The position numbers and the translations under genes were made by a program. A stretch of 5,539 bases of DNA from Nitratifractor sp. (GTDB lineage Bacteria; Campylobacterota; Campylobacteria; Campylobacterales; Sulfurovaceae), in assembly GCA_015485845.1 (NCBI GenBank), contig WFSU01000097.1:1-5539 (forward strand), given 5' to 3'. This document shows, one piece after another, positions 1 to 5,539 of this stretch; positions within the stretch are counted from its first letter, which is position 1, and every line of letters begins with the position of its first letter. The notes under the pieces were generated by a model that did not search any database, was not told where the DNA came from, and saw only the letters and a program-made list of their open reading frames with translations.

Positions 1-206
1 AAATTATGCACAGGATCAAATTCCCGTCCGCTGCTTTTGACTTCGATGAAGTGCAATACTCCCCGCTTTTGAGCAATGATGTCAATTTCTCCAAGTTTGC
101 GGGCGTAATAGTTGCGCTCGACGATCAGAAAGCCGGCCTCTTCGAGGAACTGCGTCGCCAGCGTTTCAGCGTCGTTGCCAAATTGTTTGAGCAGGTTGCG
201 TTGCAT
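1..206 (-). CDS. yraN: YraN family (UPF0102) PD-(D/E)XK nuclease-like protein, N-terminal part
   Basis: Reading the minus strand from an ATG at 206 gives 68 residues before the window ends. The family is usually about 110-130 residues, so the C-terminus is missing only because of the window edge. The visible part carries the YraN hallmarks: an N-terminal helix with Glu14, the core GEIDII around Asp42, and a strand FIEVKSS with Glu55 and Lys57. Together these make a PD-(D/E)XK-type nuclease signature. The family's cellular role is poorly defined, so nuclease activity is inferred from the fold. The start is fixed by GGGGAGG at 219-213, six bases before the ATG. That site lies inside the last codons of the upstream ORF6N gene, whose TGA shares one base with this ATG (TGATG). 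In Campylobacter and Helicobacter this gene directly follows hom and precedes trxA, as I recall; here it is displaced from hom by about 3.5 kb. Confidence 0.88.
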   Translation of the reverse strand, partial: MQRNLLKQFGNDAETLATQFLEEAGFLIVERNYYARKLGEIDIIAQKRGVLHFIEVKSSGREFDPVHN

Positions 207-721
207 CAGGCACCTCCCCGAAGGAAGCCTATCACTTTGGCATCGACCTCACGGGTACCTGCCATCAACTCATCCAGCAGAGCATAAATTTTGCGAAATT
301 CTTTATTATTCTTTTGCTCCATCTCAATCAGCCGTTTTGCCAGAGCATTGTAATGAAGGGAAAACTCACGCAGTTTTGTAAACGTACGCATGATTTCGAT
401 GCTTACTTCTACGGCTACTTTGCTTTTGAGTACAGCTGAGAGCATGTAGACACCGTTTTCGGTAAAGGCGTAAGGCAATTTTCTTCTACCTCCATATTGC
501 TTCAAACTTGATGTCGCAAATTGCGACATCAAGTTTTCGTATTCTTCTTGAGTTAATTGGAACATAAAATCATCTGGAAATCTTTCATGGTTTCTTTTGA
601 CTTGTTCATTCAACCTTCTCGTCTCCACTTGATACAGCAATGCCAAATCTTCATCCAACATAATTTGTTTCCCGCGTAGGGTAAAAATTTTGTGATGGAT
701 AGGGGCAGTAAGTTCATTCAT
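206..721 (-). CDS. ORF6N domain-containing protein (phage-type DNA-binding protein)
   Basis: A 171-residue protein. Residues ~8-120 match the ORF6N domain, a phage/KilA-N-related putative DNA-binding module. Visible markers are LRGKQIMLDEDLALLY (15-30), VETRRLNEQVKRN followed by RFPDDFMFQL (32-56), SQFATSS (66-72), GGRRKLPYAFTENGVYML (77-94) and IMRTF (110-114). Residues ~122-155 look helical and charged, perhaps a coiled coil. The end, VIGF plus LRGGA, resembles the IGF tail I associate with this family. The ATG at 721 is preferred because AAAGGA (734-729) lies seven bases upstream; a TTG at 763 in the same frame has no ribosome-binding site and would overlap the probable -10 box. Standalone ORF6N genes are common in mobile regions; their function is unknown and regulation is the usual guess. 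The gene is more AT-rich than its neighbours, which suggests transfer. It overlaps yraN by one base. Confidence 0.9.
   Translation of the reverse strand: MNELTAPIHHKIFTLRGKQIMLDEDLALLYQVETRRLNEQVKRNHERFPDDFMFQLTQEEYENLMSQFATSSLKQYGGRRKLPYAFTENGVYMLSAVLKSKVAVEVSIEIMRTFTKLREFSLHYNALAKRLIEMEQKNNKEFRKIYALLDELMAGTREVDAKVIGFLRGGA
212..219 (-). promoter_or_regulatory. Ribosome-binding site of yraN, inside the ORF6N gene end
   Basis: GGGGAGGT on the minus strand (219-212) lies five to seven bases before the yraN ATG at 206. It is also read as the Arg-Gly-Gly codons that end the ORF6N protein. The last residues of that protein may therefore be a by-product of the upstream region of yraN. Confidence 0.8.
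504..536. repeat. 33-bp near-perfect palindrome inside the ORF6N gene
   Basis: Arms aaacttgatgtcgcaa (504-519) and ttgcgacatcaagttt (521-536) are exact reverse complements around the single base a520. On the coding strand the palindrome specifies roughly NLMSQFATSSL, just before the GGRRKLPYAFTE part of the ORF6N domain. The sequence is certain. A role (operator, recombination site or RNA hairpin) is inference. Confidence 0.9.
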
Positions 722-730
722 CGGGGAATC

Positions 731-753
731 CTTTGGGCTTATTACCCCCAAAG
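731..753. promoter_or_regulatory. Inverted repeat between -10 box and RBS of the ORF6N gene (possible operator)
   Basis: Plus-strand ctttggg (731-737) and cccaaag (747-753) are exact 7-bp inverted arms separated by nine bases. The distal arm overlaps the probable -10 box and the proximal arm overlaps the AAAGGA ribosome-binding site. That position suits a repressor operator, for example for autoregulation by the ORF6N protein. If transcription instead began upstream of 753, the RNA could fold and hide the ribosome-binding site. The arms are short, so chance is possible. Confidence 0.35.
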
Positions 754-793
754 TATAGAACAAAAAAAGCCATAAAGGGAAAAATGTGTCAAA
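752..793 (-). promoter_or_regulatory. Probable sigma-70 promoter of the ORF6N gene
   Basis: On the minus strand, TATACT at 757-752 fits a -10 box and would give a start near 745 and a leader of about 24 bases before the ATG at 721. There is no -35 hexamer at proper spacing: a TTGACA upstream is 29 bases away. Instead, T-rich tracts sit at about 768-762, 776-774, 784-780 and 793-791. Such spaced T-tracts in place of a -35 box are the described pattern of sigma-70 promoters in Campylobacter. Not verified experimentally. Confidence 0.5.
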
Positions 794-809
794 TTGTCAT
801 ATTTTTTCA

Positions 810-900
810 GGGGATGGGACTTTAGTCCCACAAATGGGGTGACAACCCCATATCTAAATTAAATATGCTGACGCGTTTGTTGGACTAAAGTCCAAGCCCC
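810..900. repeat. REP-doublet-like element: two inverted hairpins based on GGACTTTAGTCC
   Basis: The left arm 810-830 contains the hairpin tgggactttagtccca (815-830). The right arm 880-900 carries, in inverse orientation, ttggactaaagtccaa (880-895). Each arm is bounded on its outer side by four G (or C) bases. The arms match over 21 bases with four differences. One pair of differences is compensatory: the stem pair G-C at 816/829 is replaced by T-A in the other arm, so both stems still close. Two copies of a hairpin facing each other resemble REP doublets (REPINs), but a clear GTAG-type tag is lacking. It lies in the gap between the formate dehydrogenase stop and the ORF6N promoter and could also protect or end the upstream transcript. 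Confidence 0.55.
834..851. repeat. Central hairpin within the 810-900 element
   Basis: atggggt (834-840) and accccat (845-851) form an exact 7-bp stem with the loop gaca. Read on the minus strand, downstream of the formate dehydrogenase gene, it is followed only by TTTG, so it is at best a weak intrinsic terminator. Its central place between the two flanking hairpins makes it part of the same structured element. Confidence 0.6.
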
Positions 901-922
901 AAAGTTTTACTCCTCACTGTAT

Positions 923-3031
923 CTAACTGCACCCCACCGCATCCCCGACCGGGATTACTTCCACTTCGACCGATTTGAAACGTGCGGTCATTACCACCTC
1001 GTCCGCTTCATCACCAAAAAGGGCATTGATGCGACTCTTGGCATGATGGAAAGTAGTGAAGAGGGTACGGGAGCGAACCTTATCGGTGTAGCGGACGCTC
1101 AGCGCTTCGGTCTCTCCGTGGGGGCTGCGGAGGATCACCCGGTCTCCGTATTTGCCTTCATCTTCTATGGGTATCAGGAGGAGGTCTTCATCGTACTTGG
1201 TATCGAGTTTACGGCTTCGTTTGGTCTGGGCAGCGTTGTTGTAGTGCGCCAGGGTACGGCCGGTAGTGAGGTAGTAGCCGATCGAACGGTCGGTAAAAAA
1301 GCGCCCCTCCAGAATCGCCTCGACCATGCCGCGTTTTTGCCATGAGTGGTACTGGAATTTTCCCAGTCCATCCTTGGTTCGGAAGTCAAGCAAATGCAAA
1401 ATAGGCGTATCCTCATGATAGATCGGCCACTGCATCCCCCGCTTGCGGTGACGCTCGAGCCGATAGTAGTCCGCACCGCTGAAGCGTCGGGGAGCCACCC
1501 TACGCACCTCATCCCACACATCCTGTGACATGGCGAAGGCAAAATTCTCTTCATCGCCCAGAGCATGTGCCAGCTGAGTGAGTACCTCCCAATCATCAGG
1601 CAAATCACTCTCGACCAGCGGCTGGGAGAGGTGGAGGCGGCGCATGGCGTTGATGTAGACACCGGTTTTTTCATACGCTGATTTGACCCCGATGATGATG
1701 TCGGCATAGCGGGTCACCTCGGTCTCAAACAATTCCAGCACCATCATGAAATCGAGTTTTTTCAGCGCCAAATCAATCTTGTTTTGATTAGGGTGGATGT
1801 GCGCCAGATCTTCCCCCATATTGAGCAGCGCCCGTATCTCCCCCCGTTCCATCGCTTCGACCAGTTGCGGGGTCATCATCCCGATGCTCTCGGGCGTCTG
1901 ATAATCGGGCAGATAGTACGGCAGACACCCCATGTCACAGGCTCCTTGGACATTGTTCTGCCCCCGCAGCGGCATGAGTCCGGCTCCGGTTTTTCCGATG
2001 TTGCCGGTCAGGAGTGCCAGGTGGGTAGCGGCCATGACCGATGCGCTGCCGTCGATGTGCTCGGTCAGCCCCAGCCCCCAGAAGATCATCGAGCGGCGGA
2101 TGGCGTATTCGCGGGCGATGTTGGGGATCTGCTTGGCTAGATACTCATACCCCTCCACCTGCTCGAAAAAGCGGGGGTCGGCATACGGATCGCTCAGGAT
2201 GCTCTCCCGGTACGCTTCAAACCCCGTCGTACGGCGGGCGACAAAATCCCGGTCATACAACTCCTCATCGAGGATAACGTACGCCATCATGTTGAGGATC
2301 ATGAGGTTGGATTCAAACGGGATAATGCAGTTGTGTTTGGCCAAACGTGCCAGTTTGGTCTCCCGCACATCGATGGTGGCGACGCAATTGTGTTTTTTGG
2401 CCATGTCGACGATGCGGTTAGCGATGATGGGGTGGGCTTCCATGGTATTGGAGCCGATGACGACGATGAACTCGGTCTCGTAAATGTCGTTGTAGGGGTT
2501 GGTCGCCGCCCCCTCCCCGATCGTCGCCCGCATCCCGGCCAGACTCGGAGAGTGGCACACCCGGGCGCAGTTGTCCACATGGGGTGAGCCCATTGTCTGG
2601 CGGGTAAATTTCTGAAACGCATAGGCTGACTCACTGCTCGTACGCGCCCCGCCAATCGCACAAAAACTCTCCCCACCATGCTCCGTACGGATCGCATCAA
2701 GCTTGTGGGCGGCGATGGCAACAGCCGTTTCAAGATCGCAAGTAAGGAAATCATCATTAAACGGTGCTAATTTCTCGCCAAAATGCTCAGCTATAGCCGG
2801 ATTGTCTGCGACAAACGACTTACGGATGCGCGGCTGGCGAATCCGATCATGGGCTTCGAGGAAATCGTACCCGTACTTCCCTTTGATACACAGCTTCCCC
2901 TGAGAAACCACCCCGTCATTCTGGGCATAGACTTTGGTGATACGATTGTTCTCTACCACACCCGTGATGTCGCAGCCCACGCCGCAGTAGGTACAGACGC
3001 TTTCGATCTCGCGGGTTGTTGTCGGGGTCAT
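923..3031 (-). CDS. fdhF: Formate dehydrogenase, molybdopterin catalytic subunit (FdhF-like, cysteine type)
   Basis: 702 residues, close in length to E. coli FdhF (715) and similar along its length. It likely oxidises formate to CO2, or the reverse, at a Mo/W-bis-MGD centre. An N-terminal [4Fe-4S] motif uses Cys13, Cys16, Cys20 and Cys48, with Lys50 in the usual electron-relay place. The active site reads CARVCHSPS: Cys159 (codon TGC, not a selenocysteine TGA) followed by His160. That Cys/Sec-His pair marks formate dehydrogenases rather than NapA-type nitrate reductases. Arg356 in LRGQNNVQGACDMG matches the other catalytic arginine. The dinucleotide-binding domain spans ~585-702. There is no Tat signal or membrane segment, so it should be cytoplasmic. 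AAGGA (3043-3039) seven bases upstream supports the start. No FdhB, FdhC, FdhD or hydrogenase gene lies in the window, so its electron partner is unknown. A related molybdopterin oxidoreductase is a lesser possibility. Confidence 0.88.
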   Translation of the reverse strand: MTPTTTREIESVCTYCGVGCDITGVVENNRITKVYAQNDGVVSQGKLCIKGKYGYDFLEAHDRIRQPRIRKSFVADNPAIAEHFGEKLAPFNDDFLTCDLETAVAIAAHKLDAIRTEHGGESFCAIGGARTSSESAYAFQKFTRQTMGSPHVDNCARVCHSPSLAGMRATIGEGAATNPYNDIYETEFIVVIGSNTMEAHPIIANRIVDMAKKHNCVATIDVRETKLARLAKHNCIIPFESNLMILNMMAYVILDEELYDRDFVARRTTGFEAYRESILSDPYADPRFFEQVEGYEYLAKQIPNIAREYAIRRSMIFWGLGLTEHIDGSASVMAATHLALLTGNIGKTGAGLMPLRGQNNVQGACDMGCLPYYLPDYQTPESIGMMTPQLVEAMERGEIRALLNMGEDLAHIHPNQNKIDLALKKLDFMMVLELFETEVTRYADIIIGVKSAYEKTGVYINAMRRLHLSQPLVESDLPDDWEVLTQLAHALGDEENFAFAMSQDVWDEVRRVAPRRFSGADYYRLERHRKRGMQWPIYHEDTPILHLLDFRTKDGLGKFQYHSWQKRGMVEAILEGRFFTDRSIGYYLTTGRTLAHYNNAAQTKRSRKLDTKYDEDLLLIPIEDEGKYGDRVILRSPHGETEALSVRYTDKVRSRTLFTTFHHAKSRINALFGDEADEVVMTARFKSVEVEVIPVGDAVGCS

Positions 3032-3060
3032 TGTGGGATCCTTGTGAACAGATTATTCCC

Positions 3061-3158
3061 CGCGTAGGGTGTGCAATTGCACACCTTTCGACGGTCAAAT
3101 TATGGGGAGATTTAATAACCGCGTTGTGATTTTGGTGTGCTGTTGCACACCCTACGCG
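3061..3158. repeat. REPIN-like element (two inverted GTAG-tagged REP hairpins)
   Basis: Two 25-bp arms (3061-3085 and 3134-3158) are inverted copies with only two differences. Each arm is cgc-GTAG followed by a hairpin with stem ggtgtgc/gcacacc. The left hairpin spans 3068-3085 with loop aatt; the right spans 3134-3151 with loop tgtt. Both differences fall in the loop, so the stem and tag are kept exactly. GTAG next to a hairpin is the signature of REP sequences mobilised by RAYT (TnpA-REP) Y1 transposases, and two facing copies make a REPIN. The 48-bp interior shows nothing coding. It occupies most of the 142-bp gap between yajQ and the formate dehydrogenase gene and may also stabilise the yajQ transcript end. 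No RAYT gene is in the window. Confidence 0.75.
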
Positions 3159-3173
3159 CTCACGCACGTTAAA

Positions 3174-3671
3174 TTATTTGAAATTCCCAAAAACCAGCGG
3201 TGCTTTCAAATCCAACTGCTTCACCAGCGCGATCACCGCCTGCAGATCATCGATCTTCTTACCGCTGACCCGCACCTCATCCCCCTGAATGGAGGGGGTC
3301 ACCTTGAGCTTGGCATCTTTGATCGCTTTGACGATCTGCTTGGCTTCATCTCGGTCGATCGTATCGACAATGCGATAGATTACTTTGGTGTTGCCACCGC
3401 TGATCCCCTCTGTTTTGACCTCTTCGAGGGATTTACCGGCGATGTTGCGTTTAATGAGCTTCGAGATGAGGATGTCTTTAAGCGCATCGATCTTCTGATC
3501 ACTGGAGCTGCTCAAGCTCAGGGTTTTGGCTTTTTCGTTGAGGTCGATTTCGGCGGTAATCCCTTTGAAATCAAAACGGGTTGCCACCTCTTTTTGTGCC
3601 ATGACGACGGCGTTTTTCATCTCCATCATGTCAAGCTTGGCTGAAATATCGAAGTAGTGGTCTTTGGCCAT
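3174..3671 (-). CDS. yajQ: YajQ family nucleotide-binding protein (UPF0234/DUF520)
   Basis: 165 residues, the normal size of the family (E. coli YajQ is about 163). It shows the family's conserved blocks: the N-terminal FDISAKLDMMEMKNAV, RFDFKG at ~32-37, and QGDEVRVSGKKIDDLQAVI near the C-terminus, ending FGNFK. The protein should be a small soluble cytoplasmic protein with two ferredoxin-like subdomains. Relatives bind nucleotides or RNA, and a Xanthomonas member binds cyclic di-GMP and modulates transcription. The precise role here is not shown by the sequence. The ATG at 3671 has AAGGAG (3684-3679) seven bases upstream, directly against the hom stop codon (3687-3685). With only 13 bases between the genes, yajQ is very probably co-transcribed with hom. 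As I recall, yajQ is elsewhere in C. jejuni, so its place here is a local rearrangement. Confidence 0.93.
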   Translation of the reverse strand: MAKDHYFDISAKLDMMEMKNAVVMAQKEVATRFDFKGITAEIDLNEKAKTLSLSSSSDQKIDALKDILISKLIKRNIAGKSLEEVKTEGISGGNTKVIYRIVDTIDRDEAKQIVKAIKDAKLKVTPSIQGDEVRVSGKKIDDLQAVIALVKQLDLKAPLVFGNFK

Positions 3672-3684
3672 GGGTTATCTCCTT

Positions 3685-4947
3685 TTATCCCTCGATCCGC
3701 ATCATCGTGATTGCATCGTCCACGACCTCAAGCTTTTTGAGTTGGGCTAAGGCAGCGTGCAACGCCCGCTCTTCGCAGGCGTGGGTCGTAAAGAGGAGCC
3801 GGACATGATCCTTGATCCGGGAGGGCTTCTGAAGCATCGAAGCAATAGAGATGCCTGCTTCACCGAGCGTGGAGGTCACGGCAGCGAGGACGCCGGGGCG
3901 GTCGATCACTTTGAGTTTGAGGTAGTATTGAGAGACGATTGCTTCGGCGGGGAGGAGCTTCAAGCCGCTCTCAAGTCCCTTTTTGTAGCCAAGCATCGGG
4001 CCGGTGTTACCCCGGACGATCTCGATGATATCGGCGATCACCGCGCTGGCGGTCGCATCCCCTCCGGCACCGGGTCCGTAAAACATTGTCTCGCCTACCC
4101 GGTCACCGACGACCGAGACGGCGTTCATCACCCCGTCCACTTTGGCGATCATTTCGCTCTGGGCGACCATCGCCGGATGGACGCGCAGCTCAACGCCATC
4201 TCCGTTGCGTTTGGCGATGCCGAGAAGTTTGATCGCGTAGCCAAATTCGTTGGCAAACTCTACATCGGTCGGGGTGATGTTTTCAATCCCTTCGATCAAG
4301 ATATCTTCAGGCTTAGCATCGATCCCGTAAGCGATGGAAGCAAGAATCAACAGTTTGTGTGCCGCATCAAATCCCCCCACGTCAAACGTCGGATCGGCTT
4401 CGGCGTATCCGAGCTCCTGCGCTTCACGCAATACTGCATCATAGGAGACCCCCTCCGCGATCATCTTGGTGAGCATATAATTGCTCGTACCATTCATGAT
4501 CCCCCGGATCGATTCGATGTGGTTGGCCGCCAGTCCCGTACGCAGCGCCCCGATGACAGGAATCCCACCGGCAACACTCGCCTCGTACATCAGCGGCAGA
4601 TCACCGGCCAGCGCCTGAAGTTCATAACGATGATACGCCAGGAGGGCTTTGTTGGCGGTGACAACCGCTTTGCCATTGTTGAGTGCCCGTTTGACCAGAG
4701 CATAAGGCTCTTCGACACCACCCATAAGTTCGACAACAATATCGATCTCGGGATTGTCCACCACGTCGGCCGGGTTGTCACTGAGGATCAAATCGACGCC
4801 ACGATCTTTGGCAAGATTTTGCACCACACCGTGGGTTGCGACGATCCGCTTGCCCGCACGTGCTTCGATGATATCCGCATTGGCTGCGAGAATCTGTGCG
4901 ACGGAGGTACCGACGGTACCGACACCAAGGATACCGATCTTAACCAT
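3685..4947 (-). CDS. hom: Homoserine dehydrogenase with C-terminal ACT domain
   Basis: 420 residues, a full-length monofunctional enzyme. It reduces aspartate semialdehyde to homoserine with NAD(P)H, the branch step to threonine and methionine, in the cytoplasm. A Rossmann GxGxxG is formed by Gly8, Gly10 and Gly13. Residues aligning with the known catalytic set are Lys100 ([10 protein letters not shown]), Glu183, Asp194 and Lys198 ([10 protein letters not shown]), with the same spacing as in the yeast enzyme. EASVAGGIP (122-130) and [11 protein letters not shown] (152-162) are also family blocks. Residues ~341-420 form an ACT domain, which suggests feedback control by an amino acid, commonly threonine. 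The frame is open upstream, but the ATG at 4947 is chosen because AAGGAG (4960-4955) sits seven bases before it and [10 protein letters not shown] begins the Rossmann fold. The gene overlaps the aminotransferase end by 8 bp and leads into yajQ. Confidence 0.96.
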   Translation of the reverse strand: MVKIGILGVGTVGTSVAQILAANADIIEARAGKRIVATHGVVQNLAKDRGVDLILSDNPADVVDNPEIDIVVELMGGVEEPYALVKRALNNGKAVVTANKALLAYHRYELQALAGDLPLMYEASVAGGIPVIGALRTGLAANHIESIRGIMNGTSNYMLTKMIAEGVSYDAVLREAQELGYAEADPTFDVGGFDAAHKLLILASIAYGIDAKPEDILIEGIENITPTDVEFANEFGYAIKLLGIAKRNGDGVELRVHPAMVAQSEMIAKVDGVMNAVSVVGDRVGETMFYGPGAGGDATASAVIADIIEIVRGNTGPMLGYKKGLESGLKLLPAEAIVSQYYLKLKVIDRPGVLAAVTSTLGEAGISIASMLQKPSRIKDHVRLLFTTHACEERALHAALAQLKKLEVVDDAITMMRIEG

Positions 4948-5539
4948 GTTTTTTCTCCTTCTTGAGTGCCGTGAGGTAACGCTTGATATTTTTGGCCGCT
5001 TGCCGGATTCGCTTTTCATTTTCAATCAGGGCGATCCGAACGTATTCATCGCCATACTTCCCAAACCCAATCCCGGGGCTCACCGCCACTTGTGCTTTCA
5101 GCAGGAGCTCTTTGGAAAACTCCAGCGATCCCATCTCTCGTGCACATTCGGGGATTTTCGCCCAAATGAACATACTGGCGTTTGGCTTACCCAAATCCCA
5201 CCCGGCATTACCAAACGCTTCGATCATCACATCCCGGCGGTGAAGATATTTGGGGATCACCTTCTCGTCAACGAGATGTCCATACTCATCGAGTGCCACG
5301 GTGGCTGCGACTTGAATCGGTGTAAACATTCCGTAGTCCAGCCACGATTTGATCTTTTGAAGGGCTCCTACAAGCTTGGGGTTTCCAACGATGAAGCCGA
5401 CCCGCCAACCGGCCATGTTGTAGCTCTTGGAGAGGGTAAAGCTCTCGACGGCTACATCTTTAGCGCCCTCAACTTGGAGGATCGAAGGGGTCTCGTAGCC
5501 GTCAAACGTGATGTCGGCATAAGCAATGTCGCTGATGAT
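4940..5539 (-). CDS. PLP-dependent class I/II aminotransferase (AlaC / LL-DAP aminotransferase type), C-terminal half
   Basis: 199 residues are visible; the N-terminal half lies beyond the right edge, since the family is about 400 residues long. The frame enters the window open, reading [17 protein letters not shown], so the in-frame ATG at 5416 is internal. The PLP-binding lysine is in [13 protein letters not shown], and the substrate-carboxylate arginine region is [15 protein letters not shown] near the end. [15 protein letters not shown] is typical of this branch. The closest relative I recognise is E. coli AlaC (glutamate-pyruvate aminotransferase). Campylobacterota orthologues are often labelled aspartate or LL-diaminopimelate aminotransferase, and the substrate cannot be settled from this half. 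The TAA at 4942-4940 lies within hom, an 8-bp overlap that makes translational coupling likely. A role in the same aspartate-family or alanine metabolism as hom fits the context. Confidence 0.92.
   Translation of the reverse strand: MISDIAYADITFDGYETPSILQVEGAKDVAVESFTLSKSYNMAGWRVGFIVGNPKLVGALQKIKSWLDYGMFTPIQVAATVALDEYGHLVDEKVIPKYLHRRDVMIEAFGNAGWDLGKPNASMFIWAKIPECAREMGSLEFSKELLLKAQVAVSPGIGFGKYGDEYVRIALIENEKRIRQAAKNIKRYLTALKKEKKHG
4955..4960 (-). promoter_or_regulatory. Ribosome-binding site of hom, inside the aminotransferase gene
   Basis: AAGGAG on the minus strand, seven bases before the ATG at 4947, encoded within the Lys-Lys-Glu codons near the aminotransferase C-terminus. It decides the hom start against upstream in-frame codons that would add 26 unrelated residues before the Rossmann motif. 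Confidence 0.85.

Noticed and set aside
671..682. The 12-mer cccgcgtagggt within ORF6N is identical to the edge of the REPIN-like element at 3059-3070
   Set aside because: In ORF6N it encodes Thr-Leu-Arg-Gly of a conserved protein motif and there is no hairpin beside it, so it is most simply a coincidence.
721..763. A longer ORF6N protein starting at TTG 763
   Set aside because: No ribosome-binding site precedes it, it would start next to the probable -10 box, and the added 14 residues do not resemble the domain. The ATG at 721 has a well-spaced site.
764..799. TTGACA on the minus strand as a -35 box for the ORF6N gene
   Set aside because: It is 29 bases from the only good -10 box, far outside the normal spacing.
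746..905. Direct 9-mer ccccaaagt at 746-754 and 897-905, considered as a target-site duplication
   Set aside because: One copy is part of the -10/operator-like region and the other overlaps the hairpin arm. REP-type elements do not make target duplications, and no transposase is enclosed.
2555..2557. Possible selenocysteine at the formate dehydrogenase active site
   Set aside because: The codon is TGC (Cys159), not TGA.
1174..2757. Several open frames of 60-180 codons in other frames and on the opposite strand of fdhF
   Set aside because: All lie inside the well-supported fdhF gene, have low-complexity composition and lack good ribosome-binding sites. Shadow frames.
3069..3644. A 191-codon plus-strand frame opposite yajQ
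   Set aside because: It begins inside the REPIN-like hairpin and runs antisense through yajQ, which is a clear family match. No support of its own.
3757..4965. A 402-codon open frame on the plus strand opposite hom
   Set aside because: It mirrors the codon pattern of hom, has no family resemblance I recognise, and hom on the other strand is complete with all its catalytic residues. Shadow frame.

Overview
The window looks like chromosomal DNA from a member of the Campylobacterota (Sulfuricurvum/Sulfurimonas-like, moderate GC). The grounds are gene content and order. A PLP aminotransferase followed by a homoserine dehydrogenase and, further on, a YraN-family protein is the arrangement I recall from Campylobacter jejuni (Cj0150c, hom Cj0149c, Cj0148c, then trxA and trxB) and in part from Helicobacter pylori (HP0822-HP0825). 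The promoter in front of the ORF6N gene also has the style of that group: a -10 box with spaced T-tracts and no good -35. The genus assignment is an inference. Every gene I can support is on the minus strand, so transcription runs from high to low coordinates.

From the right edge: the C-terminal half of an AlaC/LL-DAP-type aminotransferase (4940-5539, N-terminus outside the window) overlaps hom (3685-4947) by 8 bp. Then comes yajQ (3174-3671), whose ribosome-binding site abuts the hom stop. These three are packed as an operon for amino-acid biosynthesis (aspartate family, transamination) plus a small nucleotide-binding protein. A 142-bp gap holds a REPIN-like element (3061-3158). It is followed by a standalone cysteine-type cytoplasmic formate dehydrogenase (923-3031). 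A second gap of 159 bp holds another set of inverted hairpins (810-900) and a probable promoter. That promoter drives a phage-type ORF6N-domain gene (206-721), which overlaps the start of yraN (1-206, C-terminus outside the window) by one base.

The main point of interest is that three genes and two different hairpin-pair repeats lie between hom and yraN, which are neighbours in relatives as I recall them. The ORF6N gene is visibly more AT-rich than its neighbours, contains a 33-bp near-perfect palindrome, and has its own promoter. It is translationally coupled to the housekeeping yraN gene, so a horizontally acquired regulator may now influence yraN. I see no tRNA, rRNA, CRISPR array, transposase gene or complete defence system. 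No intergenic stretch exceeds 300 bp.
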